From contig CAYFTR010000004.1 of the NCBI GenBank assembly GCA_964346185.1, positions 1 through 64,000 of the forward strand: DNA of 64,000 nucleotides, in the 5' to 3' direction. Shown here in pieces: positions 16,980-25,940 of this stretch; the first letter of the stretch is position 1; every line of letters begins with the position of its first letter. The stretch comes from JAAYJS01 sp964346185. Lineage in GTDB: Bacteria > Bacillota > Clostridia > Eubacteriales > Eubacteriaceae. The notes beneath the pieces are model-generated. The model ran no database searches. It saw only the letters and a list, made by a program, of their open reading frames with translations, and was not told the origin of the DNA. The translations under genes were made by a program, and so were the position numbers.

Positions 16980-18738
16980 GCGTTCGAACACCCCTCAACA
17001 TTTGGTTTTGGTCGGTTTGAATGCCAAATACATTCATTCCAACTTGGCTCTTTATTATTTGGAAGATATTGCTCGACGGCAGAGTCATTCTTGGCGTGTC
17101 GACAGGATAGAAACGACTATCAATGACGTTTTTGCCGTAACATTAAGGCGGTTGGTTGATAAAAAAGCAGATCTTTACGCCTTTTCCTGCTATATATGGA
17201 ATATCGAAACGGTACTGAAACTGAGTGAAGGTATTAAAAAAAGTTTACCTGAGGCACAAATTTTATTGGGTGGCCCGGAGGTATCCTATCGTGCGGATAC
17301 TTTACTGTGTAGCGATACATACATCGATTACATTATATCCGGAGAGGGAGAAAAACCTTTCGAGCAACTACTGACCGTTTTCGGCGATATCGGTGCCTAT
17401 CCCGCTATTGCAGGGTTTACTTACCGTAGCCAAATCGGTATAAGGCAAAACCCCGTTGCTGCACCTGTAAATTTTGAGTCAGTACCGGATATTTATTCGG
17501 CTCGATGGCAGTCGGATATTTGGCACAATCGCATTATTTATTATGAAAGTAGTCGGGGGTGTCCGCACCGATGTGCCTATTGCCTGTCCGCCGTCGACCA
17601 AAACTTACGTAATAAACCGCAGGAGGAAGTAAAAAGGGATATCGAAGGCTTTATAAAAGCCGGTGTTCCTCAAGTTAAATTTATCGACAGAACCTTTAAC
17701 GCCGACATAAATCGGGCAAAACAAATTTTCAGTATGATTTTAAAGTGTAACGGTCAAACCAACTTTCATTTTGAAATGACCCCGGATAATTTTGATGAGG
17801 AACTTTTTGAGATGATCGCCTCCGCACCTAAGGGAACCTTTCAATTTGAAATCGGTCTTCAAAGTATTCATCCGCCTACTTTAAAAGCCATCTGCCGGCG
17901 AAACGATTTAAAAAAAATAGAGGTACACATCCGTCGGTTAACAGCGATGGGGCATTGTCATATTCATCTTGATTTAATTGCCGGTCTTCCTGAAGAAACC
18001 ATGGCATCTTTTATTGACGGCTTTAATTGGACGATGGCTTTACAACCCCATATGCTGCAATTAGGCTTTTTAAAAGTATTAAGCGGAACACCCTTACATC
18101 GAGATAAACAAACCTATCAATTGGTTTACAATTCCTTTGTACCCTACGAAATCCTATCGACCGCCACCATGAGTGCCGAGGAACTTAATGAATTGCGACG
18201 GGTGGAAACGGTATTGGAACGTATTTATAATTCCGGTTTATTTGCCAACACCCTTTATTTTTTAAAGACAAAAAATCTGCTTGAGGACAACTACGGTTTT
18301 TATCGACAATTGGGGGATTGGTGGGCGGATAACGCCTATGACACCAGGGGTATCGGCAAACGGGAATTGTTTTTGCTTTTTTATACTTATTTAAAGAGCC
18401 GCTATCCGATGTCATCGGACAGCGAAAAAGTATTGCAGGAAATGCTGGCGGTCGATTTATTGTTAAGCGGCGAAAATAAACTACCCGACTATTTGAATGT
18501 AAAATTGGAATCGACACAGCGTATTTTTGCTCGGTTACATAAAATAATCGACGACAAGGGTGCACTGCCGTCGCCGTTTGAGGGCGACAAGCCCAAAGAC
18601 ATTGTAAAAAAAATAAAAGTATTGTCGCTTAGTTCCGAAGCCATGGCACTGGTTTGTGCTTTAAATGACAGGCTGAATAAAGGAAATTTACTGGTAGTTT
18701 TTAACAATTATCGCGGCATTTTTTCAATGGAAGAATAA
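16972..18738 (+). CDS. B12-binding-domain radical SAM protein (DUF4080 type)
   Basis: Iron-sulfur enzyme of unknown reaction. The N-terminal half (about 1-180) resembles a cobalamin-binding Rossmann domain, with the motif ILLGGPEVSYRAD. The radical SAM core follows with Cys197, Cys201 and Cys204 in SRGCPHRCAYC holding the [4Fe-4S] cluster. The C-terminal part (about 400-588) fits DUF4080. Length 588 is normal. Members may methylate or rearrange small molecules, but no substrate is established. It overlaps ychF. Confidence 0.88.
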   Translation: MYKRSNTPQHLVLVGLNAKYIHSNLALYYLEDIARRQSHSWRVDRIETTINDVFAVTLRRLVDKKADLYAFSCYIWNIETVLKLSEGIKKSLPEAQILLGGPEVSYRADTLLCSDTYIDYIISGEGEKPFEQLLTVFGDIGAYPAIAGFTYRSQIGIRQNPVAAPVNFESVPDIYSARWQSDIWHNRIIYYESSRGCPHRCAYCLSAVDQNLRNKPQEEVKRDIEGFIKAGVPQVKFIDRTFNADINRAKQIFSMILKCNGQTNFHFEMTPDNFDEELFEMIASAPKGTFQFEIGLQSIHPPTLKAICRRNDLKKIEVHIRRLTAMGHCHIHLDLIAGLPEETMASFIDGFNWTMALQPHMLQLGFLKVLSGTPLHRDKQTYQLVYNSFVPYEILSTATMSAEELNELRRVETVLERIYNSGLFANTLYFLKTKNLLEDNYGFYRQLGDWWADNAYDTRGIGKRELFLLFYTYLKSRYPMSSDSEKVLQEMLAVDLLLSGENKLPDYLNVKLESTQRIFARLHKIIDDKGALPSPFEGDKPKDIVKKIKVLSLSSEAMALVCALNDRLNKGNLLVVFNNYRGIFSMEE

Positions 18739-18747
18739 AAGACCTTA

Positions 18748-18756
18748 TGATATAAT
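18748..18756 (+). promoter_or_regulatory. Extended -10 promoter before the cyclophilin gene
   Basis: TGATATAAT (18748-18756) matches the extended -10 form TGnTATAAT exactly. The -35 region is weak (TGGAAG). A start near 18763 would leave a short leader before the ATG at 18781, with AAGGAG between. Confidence 0.55.
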
Positions 18757-18780
18757 AAAACAAATAAAAAGGAGTTACCT

Positions 18781-19275
18781 ATGTCCAATCATCCAAAAGT
18801 AAAAATAACTATGGAGAATGATGCGGAAATAATCTTAGAATTATATCCGGAAATCGCTCCCGTTACAGTAGAGAACTTTTTAAAACTGGTCAATAAAAAA
18901 TTTTATGACGGCTTAATTTTTCACCGTGTCATTCCCGGGTTTATGATACAGGGCGGTTGTCCGAAATGCACCGGACGCGGCGGCCCGGGTTATTGCATTA
19001 AAGGTGAATTTTCGGCAAACGGGTTCGAAAACAACTTAAAACACACCAAAGGCGTTTTATCTATGGCACGTGCCATGGATCCCGATTCGGCAGGCAGCCA
19101 ATTTTTTATTATGGTAGAAGATGCTCCTCATCTGGACGGGCAATATGCCGCCTTCGGTCGTGTCATCTCCGGTATGGAAGAGGTAGAACGGATTGTGTCC
19201 GTTCAAAGAAACGCCTTGGACAAACCGATCGTCGATGAGCGAATGGAATCCATCGAAGAAATAACAGAAGCATAG
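18781..19275 (+). CDS. Cyclophilin-type peptidyl-prolyl cis-trans isomerase
   Basis: Cytosolic folding enzyme that isomerises Xaa-Pro bonds. The 164-residue single-domain protein shows FHRVIPGFMIQGG, LSMARAMDPDSAGSQFFIM and LDGQYAAFGRVISGM, the cyclophilin active-site segments including the catalytic Arg. There is no signal peptide or anchor. AAGGAG precedes the ATG. It appears to be transcribed from its own extended -10 promoter. Confidence 0.95.
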   Translation: MSNHPKVKITMENDAEIILELYPEIAPVTVENFLKLVNKKFYDGLIFHRVIPGFMIQGGCPKCTGRGGPGYCIKGEFSANGFENNLKHTKGVLSMARAMDPDSAGSQFFIMVEDAPHLDGQYAAFGRVISGMEEVERIVSVQRNALDKPIVDERMESIEEITEA

Positions 19276-19279
19276 AGAT

Positions 19280-19310
19280 AAAGACCTTCTTAATCAACGA
19301 GGAGGTCTTA
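19280..19310 (+). terminator. Hairpin after the cyclophilin gene
   Basis: AAGACCTTCTT (19281-19291) pairs with GAGGAGGTCTT with minor wobble around a short loop. The downstream bases are not a clean T run, so it may be a weak terminator or a processing hairpin. Confidence 0.45.
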
Positions 19311-19321
19311 TTCAATAGAAA

Positions 19322-19945
19322 ATGAAAATACTATTAGTCAGACATGTCGAGACATACGGTAATGTTGAAAGGCGATTAAACGGGCATACGGAGTCCGAAT
19401 ATACGCCTAGGGGCGAAAAAATGAAAACGCTACTCATCGATGAGCTGGTGGACATCCACAAACGACATCCTTTTACCCACATTTACACCAGTCCCACACG
19501 CCGAGCCGCAAAAATTGCGGAAGATTTTTCCGCTTCCGTCGGTTTACCCTTTCAAATAAAAGAGGTGCTAAGAGAATACAATTTCGGAATTTTTGACGGT
19601 CTCAACGAAAAAGAGGCGAGGCAAATCGATGAACCCTTGTGGGAATCCTGGATGCATGACCCCAACAACATCACCTTGCCGCAAGGGGACAATTATATGC
19701 AATACCACCGGCGACAAGCTGAATTTCTAAAAGAGTTGCAACACAAACATTCCGAAGAAAAGGCGACCGTCCTCATTGTATCCCATGCCGGGGCGATCCA
19801 CAGCCTGTTAACCAATATGCTGGATATCGATCCGGATAAAAAATGGCATATTAATGTTGCCTTGGGTTCCATAGCGGAGGTGGATCTCATCGACGGATAC
19901 GGTATTTTAAGACGTCTGTATTCACCGGATTATCCGGAGTCATAA
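19322..19945 (+). CDS. Histidine phosphatase superfamily protein (phosphoglycerate mutase-like)
   Basis: Phosphatase or mutase of the RHG superfamily with 207 residues. The phospho-acceptor is His8 in LVRHVETYGN; the usual Gly of RHG is Val here. The catalytic acid region is LREYNFGIFDG and the second His lies in LIVSHAGAI. Members act on sugar phosphates, cobalamin precursors (CobC) or nucleotides, and this one cannot be assigned further. The next gene, phoH, starts twelve bases later. Confidence 0.85.
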   Translation: MKILLVRHVETYGNVERRLNGHTESEYTPRGEKMKTLLIDELVDIHKRHPFTHIYTSPTRRAAKIAEDFSASVGLPFQIKEVLREYNFGIFDGLNEKEARQIDEPLWESWMHDPNNITLPQGDNYMQYHRRQAEFLKELQHKHSEEKATVLIVSHAGAIHSLLTNMLDIDPDKKWHINVALGSIAEVDLIDGYGILRRLYSPDYPES

Positions 19946-19956
19946 AGAGGTAATCA

Positions 19957-20967
19957 TTGTCAATCATTTCTAAAGAATTTCAAATTACACATTCGGAAGA
20001 CATTGCAAAAATATACGGAAAATACGACGAGAATATAACAACCATCGAAAAAAAGCTGGGTGTAGAGATCGACAGCAAAGACGGCTACCTTTCCGTAAAA
20101 GGCGAAGAAGATGCCGTCGAAAAAAGTATCAATGTTCTTAAAGAAATCATAAAAATCATCAAGAAAAAAGGTGTGGTCACTAAGGAAAAAACCGAATACA
20201 TCATATCGCTGAGTCGGGAGGGGAAAGAGCAAAGCTATCAAGCTCTCGATGCGACGGTTATCTGCTATACGGTTAAAGGCAAGCCGATTAAACCTAAGAC
20301 TATCGGACAGCAAAAATACATCGAAGCGATAAAAAAGAACGATGTAATTTTCGGTATAGGCCCTGCGGGGACCGGTAAAACCTACTTGGCCATGGCCATG
20401 GCCATTACCGCCTTTAAAAACGGCGAGGTGGATCGCTTAATTTTAACCCGACCCGCCGTGGAGGCCGGTGAAAAACTGGGTTTTTTACCCGGTGACCTGC
20501 AGGACAAGGTGGATCCGTACTTAAGGCCACTTTATGATGCCCTGTTTGAAATTATGGGTGTGGATACATTTCAACGAAATCTGGACAAAGGCTTTATTGA
20601 AGTAGCCCCTTTGGCTTATATGCGGGGGCGTACATTGGAAAGAGCTTATATCATCTTAGATGAAGCACAAAATACCACACCCGAGCAGATGAAAATGTTT
20701 TTAACCCGTTTCGGAACAGGCTCTAAAGTCATTATCACCGGAGATATCACCCAAATCGATTTGCCTTACGGCAAGCAATCCGGGCTTAAACAAGTCATGG
20801 GTATTTTGGGGAATATCGAGGGCATTGCTTTTAACATCTTCGATAAAAGCGATGTAGTACGTCATCGGTTGGTACAACAAATCATAGAAGCCTACGACAA
20901 GTTTGACGATGCTCAAAAAAATAAAGAAAAAGAAGCGGAAAAATCCGACGGTCCTAAAGATGATTGA
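19957..20967 (+). CDS. phoH: PhoH family ATPase (YbeZ type)
   Basis: Cytosolic P-loop ATPase/RNA helicase-like protein linked to rRNA maturation with YbeY. The 336-residue protein has an N-terminal KH-like part (about 1-100), Walker A GPAGTGKT (residues 135-142) and Walker B IILDEAQN. The start is TTG with AAAGAGG at 19944-19950, and no ATG fits better. It overlaps ybeY by eight bases, the usual Firmicute order before era. Confidence 0.95.
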   Translation: MSIISKEFQITHSEDIAKIYGKYDENITTIEKKLGVEIDSKDGYLSVKGEEDAVEKSINVLKEIIKIIKKKGVVTKEKTEYIISLSREGKEQSYQALDATVICYTVKGKPIKPKTIGQQKYIEAIKKNDVIFGIGPAGTGKTYLAMAMAITAFKNGEVDRLILTRPAVEAGEKLGFLPGDLQDKVDPYLRPLYDALFEIMGVDTFQRNLDKGFIEVAPLAYMRGRTLERAYIILDEAQNTTPEQMKMFLTRFGTGSKVIITGDITQIDLPYGKQSGLKQVMGILGNIEGIAFNIFDKSDVVRHRLVQQIIEAYDKFDDAQKNKEKEAEKSDGPKDD

Positions 20968-21454
20968 CAATTTGCAAATAGATATCGATAACCGCACGGA
21001 GACTCCAATCAACGATGACTTCTGCGATACAGTTAAAAGTGCCGTTTCCCACACTTTAAAGGAATTTTCTTTGACCGGTGTGATGGAAGTATCCGTCTCC
21101 TTTGTAGAACCGGAAGAAATTAAAATTCTAAACGGCAACTACCGCAACATTCCCGAAGCAACCGATGTACTGTCCTTTCCGATGTACCCGGACTTTAAAA
21201 CACTACAGGAGACATCTAAGGAACAAGCCGTTATTCTGGGGGACATCGTTTTATCTTTGGAAGCGGCTAAACAACAAGCGGATACTTACGGGCACTCTTT
21301 AAATAGGGAAATTTACTATTTAACCGTACATTCGATGTTACATCTCCTGGGTTATGATCATATCGATGATGAAGACAGATTACGCATGCGGCATATGGAA
21401 AAGACAATTATGTCCACATCGGCTTATGCCAATGATTACGACGAAGAAGGATAA
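20960..21454 (+). CDS. ybeY: Endoribonuclease YbeY
   Basis: Zinc-dependent endoribonuclease in 16S rRNA 3' maturation and ribosome quality control. The 164-residue protein carries the metal motif HSMLHLLGYDH (H-x3-H-x5-H); the common Gly after the first His is Ser here. LNGNYRNIPEATDVLSFP is the family core. A longer frame begins at 20903 inside phoH, but MIDNLQIDIDNRT at 20960 matches the family N-terminus. Confidence 0.93.
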   Translation: MIDNLQIDIDNRTETPINDDFCDTVKSAVSHTLKEFSLTGVMEVSVSFVEPEEIKILNGNYRNIPEATDVLSFPMYPDFKTLQETSKEQAVILGDIVLSLEAAKQQADTYGHSLNREIYYLTVHSMLHLLGYDHIDDEDRLRMRHMEKTIMSTSAYANDYDEEG

Positions 21455-21455
21455 A

Positions 21456-22358
21456 ATGAACATAGATCAAAACTTTAAATCCGGTTTTGTGACCATTATC
21501 GGAAGGCCGAACGTCGGCAAATCTACCCTGCTCAACAATATCTTAAAAGAAAAACTTTTAATCACCTCGCCGAAACCGCAAACCACACGCAACACCATTC
21601 GTCTAATATATACGGACGATGAAATGCAACTCATCTTTTTGGATACACCGGGCATTCACAAACCGAAAACAAAGCTGGGAACATATATGTCCGGTTCGGC
21701 GGAAAACACCCTGCAAGAAGTAGATGCAATTGTGTACATGGTTGAGCCGGAAGAAAACATAGGACCCGGCGACCGTTATATTCTTAAAAAATTAAAAAAC
21801 GTCAAAACACCGAAACTGTTGGTCATCAATAAAATTGACACGGTACCAAAGGAACAATTGCTATCCGTCATCGAAAGCTACAATGCCGATACGTTGTTTG
21901 ATGAAATCGTGCCGCTGTCCGCGGCGACGGGCGACGGGGTCGATTTGCTTATGGAAAGGCTCAAGGCAAAAATGCCTCCGGGGCCGAAATACTTCCCGGA
22001 AGATATGGTCATCGACCAATCGGAACGTTTTATCGTACAGGAGTTGATTCGAGAAAAACTGTTGCACACTCTTAGGGATGAAATACCCCACGGCATTGCC
22101 GTTGAGGTGACATCGATGAAAGAGAGAAACAACAGCGATCTCTATGATATCGAAGCAACCGTTTTTTGCGAAAAGAAAAGTCACAAGGGCATTATTATCG
22201 GTAAAAACGGAACCATGCTTAAAAAAATAGGAACTGAAGCCCGAAAAGATTTAGAGTTTTTCTTAAAGCAACCCGTCAATTTGCAAATTTGGGTAAAGGT
22301 GCGTCCGGACTGGCGTGATAAAGCTTTCGATTTAAAAGATTTGGGATACCATGATTAA
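21456..22358 (+). CDS. era: GTPase Era
   Basis: Essential GTPase that binds 16S rRNA and couples 30S assembly to the cell cycle. It is 300 residues long. The G domain starts GFVTIIGRPNVGKS, then DTPGIHKP and NKIDT. The C-terminal KH domain contains KSHKGIIIGKNGTMLKKIG. The ATG at 21456 lies one base after the ybeY stop with GAAGAAGG before it. The diacylglycerol kinase and cytidine deaminase genes often found between ybeY and era are absent. Confidence 0.97.
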   Translation: MNIDQNFKSGFVTIIGRPNVGKSTLLNNILKEKLLITSPKPQTTRNTIRLIYTDDEMQLIFLDTPGIHKPKTKLGTYMSGSAENTLQEVDAIVYMVEPEENIGPGDRYILKKLKNVKTPKLLVINKIDTVPKEQLLSVIESYNADTLFDEIVPLSAATGDGVDLLMERLKAKMPPGPKYFPEDMVIDQSERFIVQELIREKLLHTLRDEIPHGIAVEVTSMKERNNSDLYDIEATVFCEKKSHKGIIIGKNGTMLKKIGTEARKDLEFFLKQPVNLQIWVKVRPDWRDKAFDLKDLGYHD

Positions 22359-22360
22359 CG

Positions 22361-23131
22361 ATGGCACTCATTAAAACAAAGGGACTGGTTATCAGGGAAA
22401 GACCCTATCAGGAACAGGGGAAAATATTAACCCTATTTACTGAAAAAGAAGGCAAAGTTCAAGCCATTGCCCATAATGCCAAGGGCGTTCGTAGCCAATT
22501 GGCGGAATCTACCCAACTTTTTGCCTATAGTCGCTTTAATTACTATAAAGGAAAAAACTTCGCCAACATTAATAGCACCGACGGCATTCATTCTTTTTAT
22601 AAACTCAGAGACGATATAAAAAAAATGACATTGGGTTCCTATATTTTGGAACTGGTGGACTTGTTGCACGAATGGTACCAAGGAGATCCGCAAACGCTGA
22701 GACTTATTCTGCATGCTTTATACTATTTGGATGAATGTAAAACAGGCGATCCCTTAGCTATTTTGGTGTCATTTCAATTAAAACTCAGTATTATAAACGG
22801 TATTCATCCGACTTTCGACGCATGTACCGCTTGCGGAAGTAAAGAAGACATTGTTTATTTTTCCAACGAATTTGGTGGCGTGCTTTGTAAAAATTGCCGA
22901 AATAAAAAAGGATATAGCCAAAAGATGTCACCTCGTGCTCTGAAACTGCTCGGCAGGTATTTACGCGAACCTCTGGACAGTACAAAAGTGAGGGAAGCGA
23001 CAGATACCGAAACTCTCGAAGAAGCATTTGCTGTAATGAACACCTATTTTTCGGATTATCTTAACAAAACCATACGGTCTTATGAAATGTATTTAGAATT
23101 ATTTAAGGAGAAAACATATGCAAACTTATAG
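22361..23131 (+). CDS. recO: DNA repair protein RecO
   Basis: Recombination mediator that loads RecA in the RecFOR pathway. The 256-residue protein has an N-terminal OB fold (KTKGLVIRERPYQEQGKILT), a helical middle and a zinc site with Cys pairs in CTACGSKED and GVLCKNC. It follows era by two bases, a standard Firmicute neighbour. Its 3' end overlaps the glyoxalase-fold gene by fourteen bases. Confidence 0.95.
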   Translation: MALIKTKGLVIRERPYQEQGKILTLFTEKEGKVQAIAHNAKGVRSQLAESTQLFAYSRFNYYKGKNFANINSTDGIHSFYKLRDDIKKMTLGSYILELVDLLHEWYQGDPQTLRLILHALYYLDECKTGDPLAILVSFQLKLSIINGIHPTFDACTACGSKEDIVYFSNEFGGVLCKNCRNKKGYSQKMSPRALKLLGRYLREPLDSTKVREATDTETLEEAFAVMNTYFSDYLNKTIRSYEMYLELFKEKTYANL

Positions 23132-23504
23132 AATGGCCCACATGATGATACGGGTTTACGATCTGGAAAGATCCATTGAATTTTATGAAAAAGCTTTTGG
23201 CTTAAAAGAGGTACGTCGAAAAGACAAACCCGAAGGCAAATTTACCTTGGTTTATTTAGGTAACGATACCATTAATTTTACCCTGGAACTGACTTACAAC
23301 TACGATCCCGAAAAACCCTACGAATTGGGAACGGGCTATGGCCACCTGGCAATAGAAGTCGAAGACCTGGAAGCTTCCCACGAATATCACAAAAGCTTGG
23401 GGTTGGATGTTGCAAATCTCAGCGGTTTGGATAAAGGTGTTAAAAGTTATTACTTTATGACCGATCCTGACGGCTATAAAATAGAAGTCATTCGAAAAAA
23501 ATAA
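23118..23504 (+). CDS. Glyoxalase/VOC-fold protein, lactoylglutathione lyase-like
   Basis: Small metalloprotein of the vicinal-oxygen-chelate fold, 128 residues with two beta-alpha-beta-beta-beta modules. The candidate metal ligands are the His of RMAHMMIRV, a Glu in the middle of the first module (FTLELTY), GYGHLAIEV and the final Glu in GYKIEVI. This is the GloA (glyoxalase I) pattern, which detoxifies methylglyoxal with a thiol. GGAGAAAACAT gives it a ribosome binding site within recO. Confidence 0.85.
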   Translation: MQTYRMAHMMIRVYDLERSIEFYEKAFGLKEVRRKDKPEGKFTLVYLGNDTINFTLELTYNYDPEKPYELGTGYGHLAIEVEDLEASHEYHKSLGLDVANLSGLDKGVKSYYFMTDPDGYKIEVIRKK

Positions 23505-23536
23505 ATGAGATGTTACCATTTGTTGTTAAAGTATTA

Positions 23537-23576
23537 AAACTGCAACCGAAGAAGATAAGCTTCGGTTGCAGTTTTT
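23537..23576 (+). terminator. Intrinsic terminator after the glyoxalase gene
   Basis: Perfect arms with core CTGCAACCGAAG and CTTCGGTTGCAG are separated by a short AT loop and followed by TTTTT. The site closes the phoH-to-glyoxalase gene run. Confidence 0.92.
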
Positions 23577-23625
23577 GCATTTCTTTCGTTAATATCCCGG
23601 TAACGACTTTATCTCATTGAAATAA

Positions 23626-23654
23626 TTGGTCAAATGCATTAAAATACTTATAAT
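23626..23654 (+). promoter_or_regulatory. Promoter of the mannitol operon
   Basis: TTGGTC (23626-23631), 17 bases and a perfect TATAAT (23649-23654) precede mtlA. No MtlR gene is in the window, and I do not see a clear CcpA (cre) box. Confidence 0.72.
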
Positions 23655-23713
23655 TAATACATGTTTTATTAATATTTTTAATCGGTATTATGCTTTCATT
23701 GAAAGGAGTTATT

Positions 23714-25465
23714 ATGGAAGGAACAAAACAAAAAGGCTTAAAAGCCAGTGTTCAAAAATTAGGCAGCTTTTTAAGCTCAATGGTAATGCCTAATATCGGT
23801 GCCTTTATTGCCTGGGGGTTAATTACCGCTTTGTTTATAGCGGACGGTTATTTACCGAACGAACAATTGGCATCTATGGTTGACCCGATGCTTAAGTATC
23901 TGTTGCCATTGCTCATCGGTTATACCGGCGGTAAAATGGTTTATGAGCAACGGGGTGCCGTGGTCGGTGCCATTGCAACCTGCGGCGTGATTATCGGTGC
24001 CGATATTCCTATGTTTATCGGAGCGATGATTATGGGCCCCCTCGGCGGGTATTGCACCAAACAATTTGATACGGTTTTTAAAGATAAAGTAAAAGCCGGG
24101 TTTGAAATGTTGGTCAACAACTTTTCCGCCGGAATCATCGGTATGATTTTGGCAATTATCGCTTATTACGGCGTCGGACCGATTGTTGTCTTCTTTACCA
24201 ACGCATTGGCGAGCGGCGTTCAGGCAATTGTAAGTATCGGTATGTTGCCGATTGCAAATATTTTAATTGAACCTGCTAAAATTTTATTTTTAAACAATGC
24301 CATCAATCACGGTATTTTAACACCCTTGGGGTTAGAACAAAGCGCCGAGCTGGGAAAATCCGTTTTCTTTTTATTGGAAGCCAACCCCGGTCCGGGTTTA
24401 GGCGTGCTTTTAGCATTTACACTTTTCGGTAAAGGCTCGTCGAAATCATCGGCACCCGGTGCTATCATTATTCACTTTTTGGGCGGTATCCACGAAATTT
24501 ACTTCCCCTATGTCATGATGAAACCCCTGCTTATTTTAGCGGTAATGGCAGGCGGAATTACCGGTACTTTTATTTTTCAACTATTCGGCGCAGGCCTAGT
24601 TGCCGCATCCTCCCCGGGGTCAATTTTGGCTATTATGGCAATGAGTCCGAGAGGCGGCCATCTTCAGGTGTTGGCGGGAGTTATCGGTGCGACAATTGTA
24701 TCCTTTCTGGTTGCGTCTGTCATTTTAAAAGCCGACAAATCGGCTGAAATTGATTTGGAAGAAGCACAGGCGGCGGTACAAAGCGCAAAATCCGAAAGCA
24801 AAGGCATTGAAGAGCCCGTAAGCAAGAAGACCAACTTCGGAACTCTTACCAAGGTTATCTTTGCGTGTGATGCCGGTATGGGCTCCTCCGCTATGGGTGC
24901 CTCCGTACTTCGCAACAAAATGAAAGAAGCGGGGCTAGATATTCCCGTTACCAACTCCGCAATTAATAATTTGTCGGATGATCCGAATACTTTGGTTGTT
25001 ACCCAGGAAGAATTGGCGGTTCGTGCGAAAAAACAAGCCCCGCAATCCACCTTTGTAACGGTCGGTAATTTTATGAATTCGCCTAAGTACGATGAGATTG
25101 TCAATCGTTTTGCAAAAATCGAAAATGATACAGCCACTGCTGCTGAAGATGTGAATGTCGAAACGGCCGTTTCCGATAGTTTTTCTCTTAAAAATGTAGA
25201 TACAATTTATCTGGTCTACGATAAAAATCAAGGCTCCTCCACTATGGGTGCGAGCATGCTCCGTAATTTATTAAAAAATATGGACAGACCCATAACAATT
25301 AAAAACTTGCCCATTGCAGAGTTAAAAAATCAAATGAATACCGTCGTGTTATCCTTGGCAATAACGGAAAAAGCGGCAAAGGCACAGGCACCGGATGCAA
25401 TGCATATAACGGTAGATCATTTTGTTGACGAATCGGCGTACACAAAATTAAAAGAGCAGCTGTAA
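23714..25465 (+). CDS. mtlA: Mannitol PTS EIICB with a second, degenerate IIB domain
   Basis: Membrane transporter that takes up mannitol and phosphorylates it to mannitol-1-phosphate. The IIC domain (about 1-340, eight or so helices) contains the mannitol-family GGIHEIYFPYV. A IIB domain follows with the phosphorylated Cys385 in FACDAGMGSSAMGAS. A second IIB-like domain (about 490-583) aligns to the first but reads YDKNQGSSTMGAS, so Tyr502 replaces the Cys. It cannot carry phosphate on Cys. AAAGGAG at 23701-23707 selects ATG 23714. The separate EIIA is the next gene. Confidence 0.94.
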   Translation: MEGTKQKGLKASVQKLGSFLSSMVMPNIGAFIAWGLITALFIADGYLPNEQLASMVDPMLKYLLPLLIGYTGGKMVYEQRGAVVGAIATCGVIIGADIPMFIGAMIMGPLGGYCTKQFDTVFKDKVKAGFEMLVNNFSAGIIGMILAIIAYYGVGPIVVFFTNALASGVQAIVSIGMLPIANILIEPAKILFLNNAINHGILTPLGLEQSAELGKSVFFLLEANPGPGLGVLLAFTLFGKGSSKSSAPGAIIIHFLGGIHEIYFPYVMMKPLLILAVMAGGITGTFIFQLFGAGLVAASSPGSILAIMAMSPRGGHLQVLAGVIGATIVSFLVASVILKADKSAEIDLEEAQAAVQSAKSESKGIEEPVSKKTNFGTLTKVIFACDAGMGSSAMGASVLRNKMKEAGLDIPVTNSAINNLSDDPNTLVVTQEELAVRAKKQAPQSTFVTVGNFMNSPKYDEIVNRFAKIENDTATAAEDVNVETAVSDSFSLKNVDTIYLVYDKNQGSSTMGASMLRNLLKNMDRPITIKNLPIAELKNQMNTVVLSLAITEKAAKAQAPDAMHITVDHFVDESAYTKLKEQL

Positions 25466-25493
25466 ACCAGGCACTTAAAGCAGGAGGTTATCG

Positions 25494-25940
25494 ATGGAAT
25501 TAACACCGAATATGGTTCTAATGAACCAAAGTTACAATACAAAAGAAGAAGCCATTTATGCAGCCGGCGAATTACTGCTAAAAGCAGGTTGTGTAGATGC
25601 CGGCTATTTAGACGCCATGCAGGAGAGAGAAAAAATTGTCAGCACTTATGCGGGCAACTTTGTCGCCATTCCTCACGGTACGGACGAGGCAAAAGAAAAC
25701 ATTCATAAAAGCGGTATTTCCGTGATTCAAGTGCCCCAAGGTGTATCCTTCGGGACAACCGAAGATGGTGACGAACAATGTGTGACCGTTTTGTTCGGCA
25801 TTGCGGGTATCGGTGATGAACACATGGATATACTACAGGAAATTGCCATTTTTTGCTCGCAATTGGAGAATGTCGCAAAGCTTGCCGATGCACTAACTGA
25901 AGAAGAACTGATCGGTTTTTTAAAGGAGCGCAATAAATGA
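25494..25940 (+). CDS. mtlF: Mannitol PTS EIIA component
   Basis: Soluble phosphocarrier that moves phosphate from HPr to the mannitol IIB domain. The 148-residue protein has the phospho-His in FVAIPHGTDEAK, the pattern of fructose/mannitol EIIA. CAGGAGG precedes the ATG. It lies 28 bases after mtlA and overlaps mtlD by ATGA, so the three genes form one operon. Confidence 0.95.
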   Translation: MELTPNMVLMNQSYNTKEEAIYAAGELLLKAGCVDAGYLDAMQEREKIVSTYAGNFVAIPHGTDEAKENIHKSGISVIQVPQGVSFGTTEDGDEQCVTVLFGIAGIGDEHMDILQEIAIFCSQLENVAKLADALTEEELIGFLKERNK

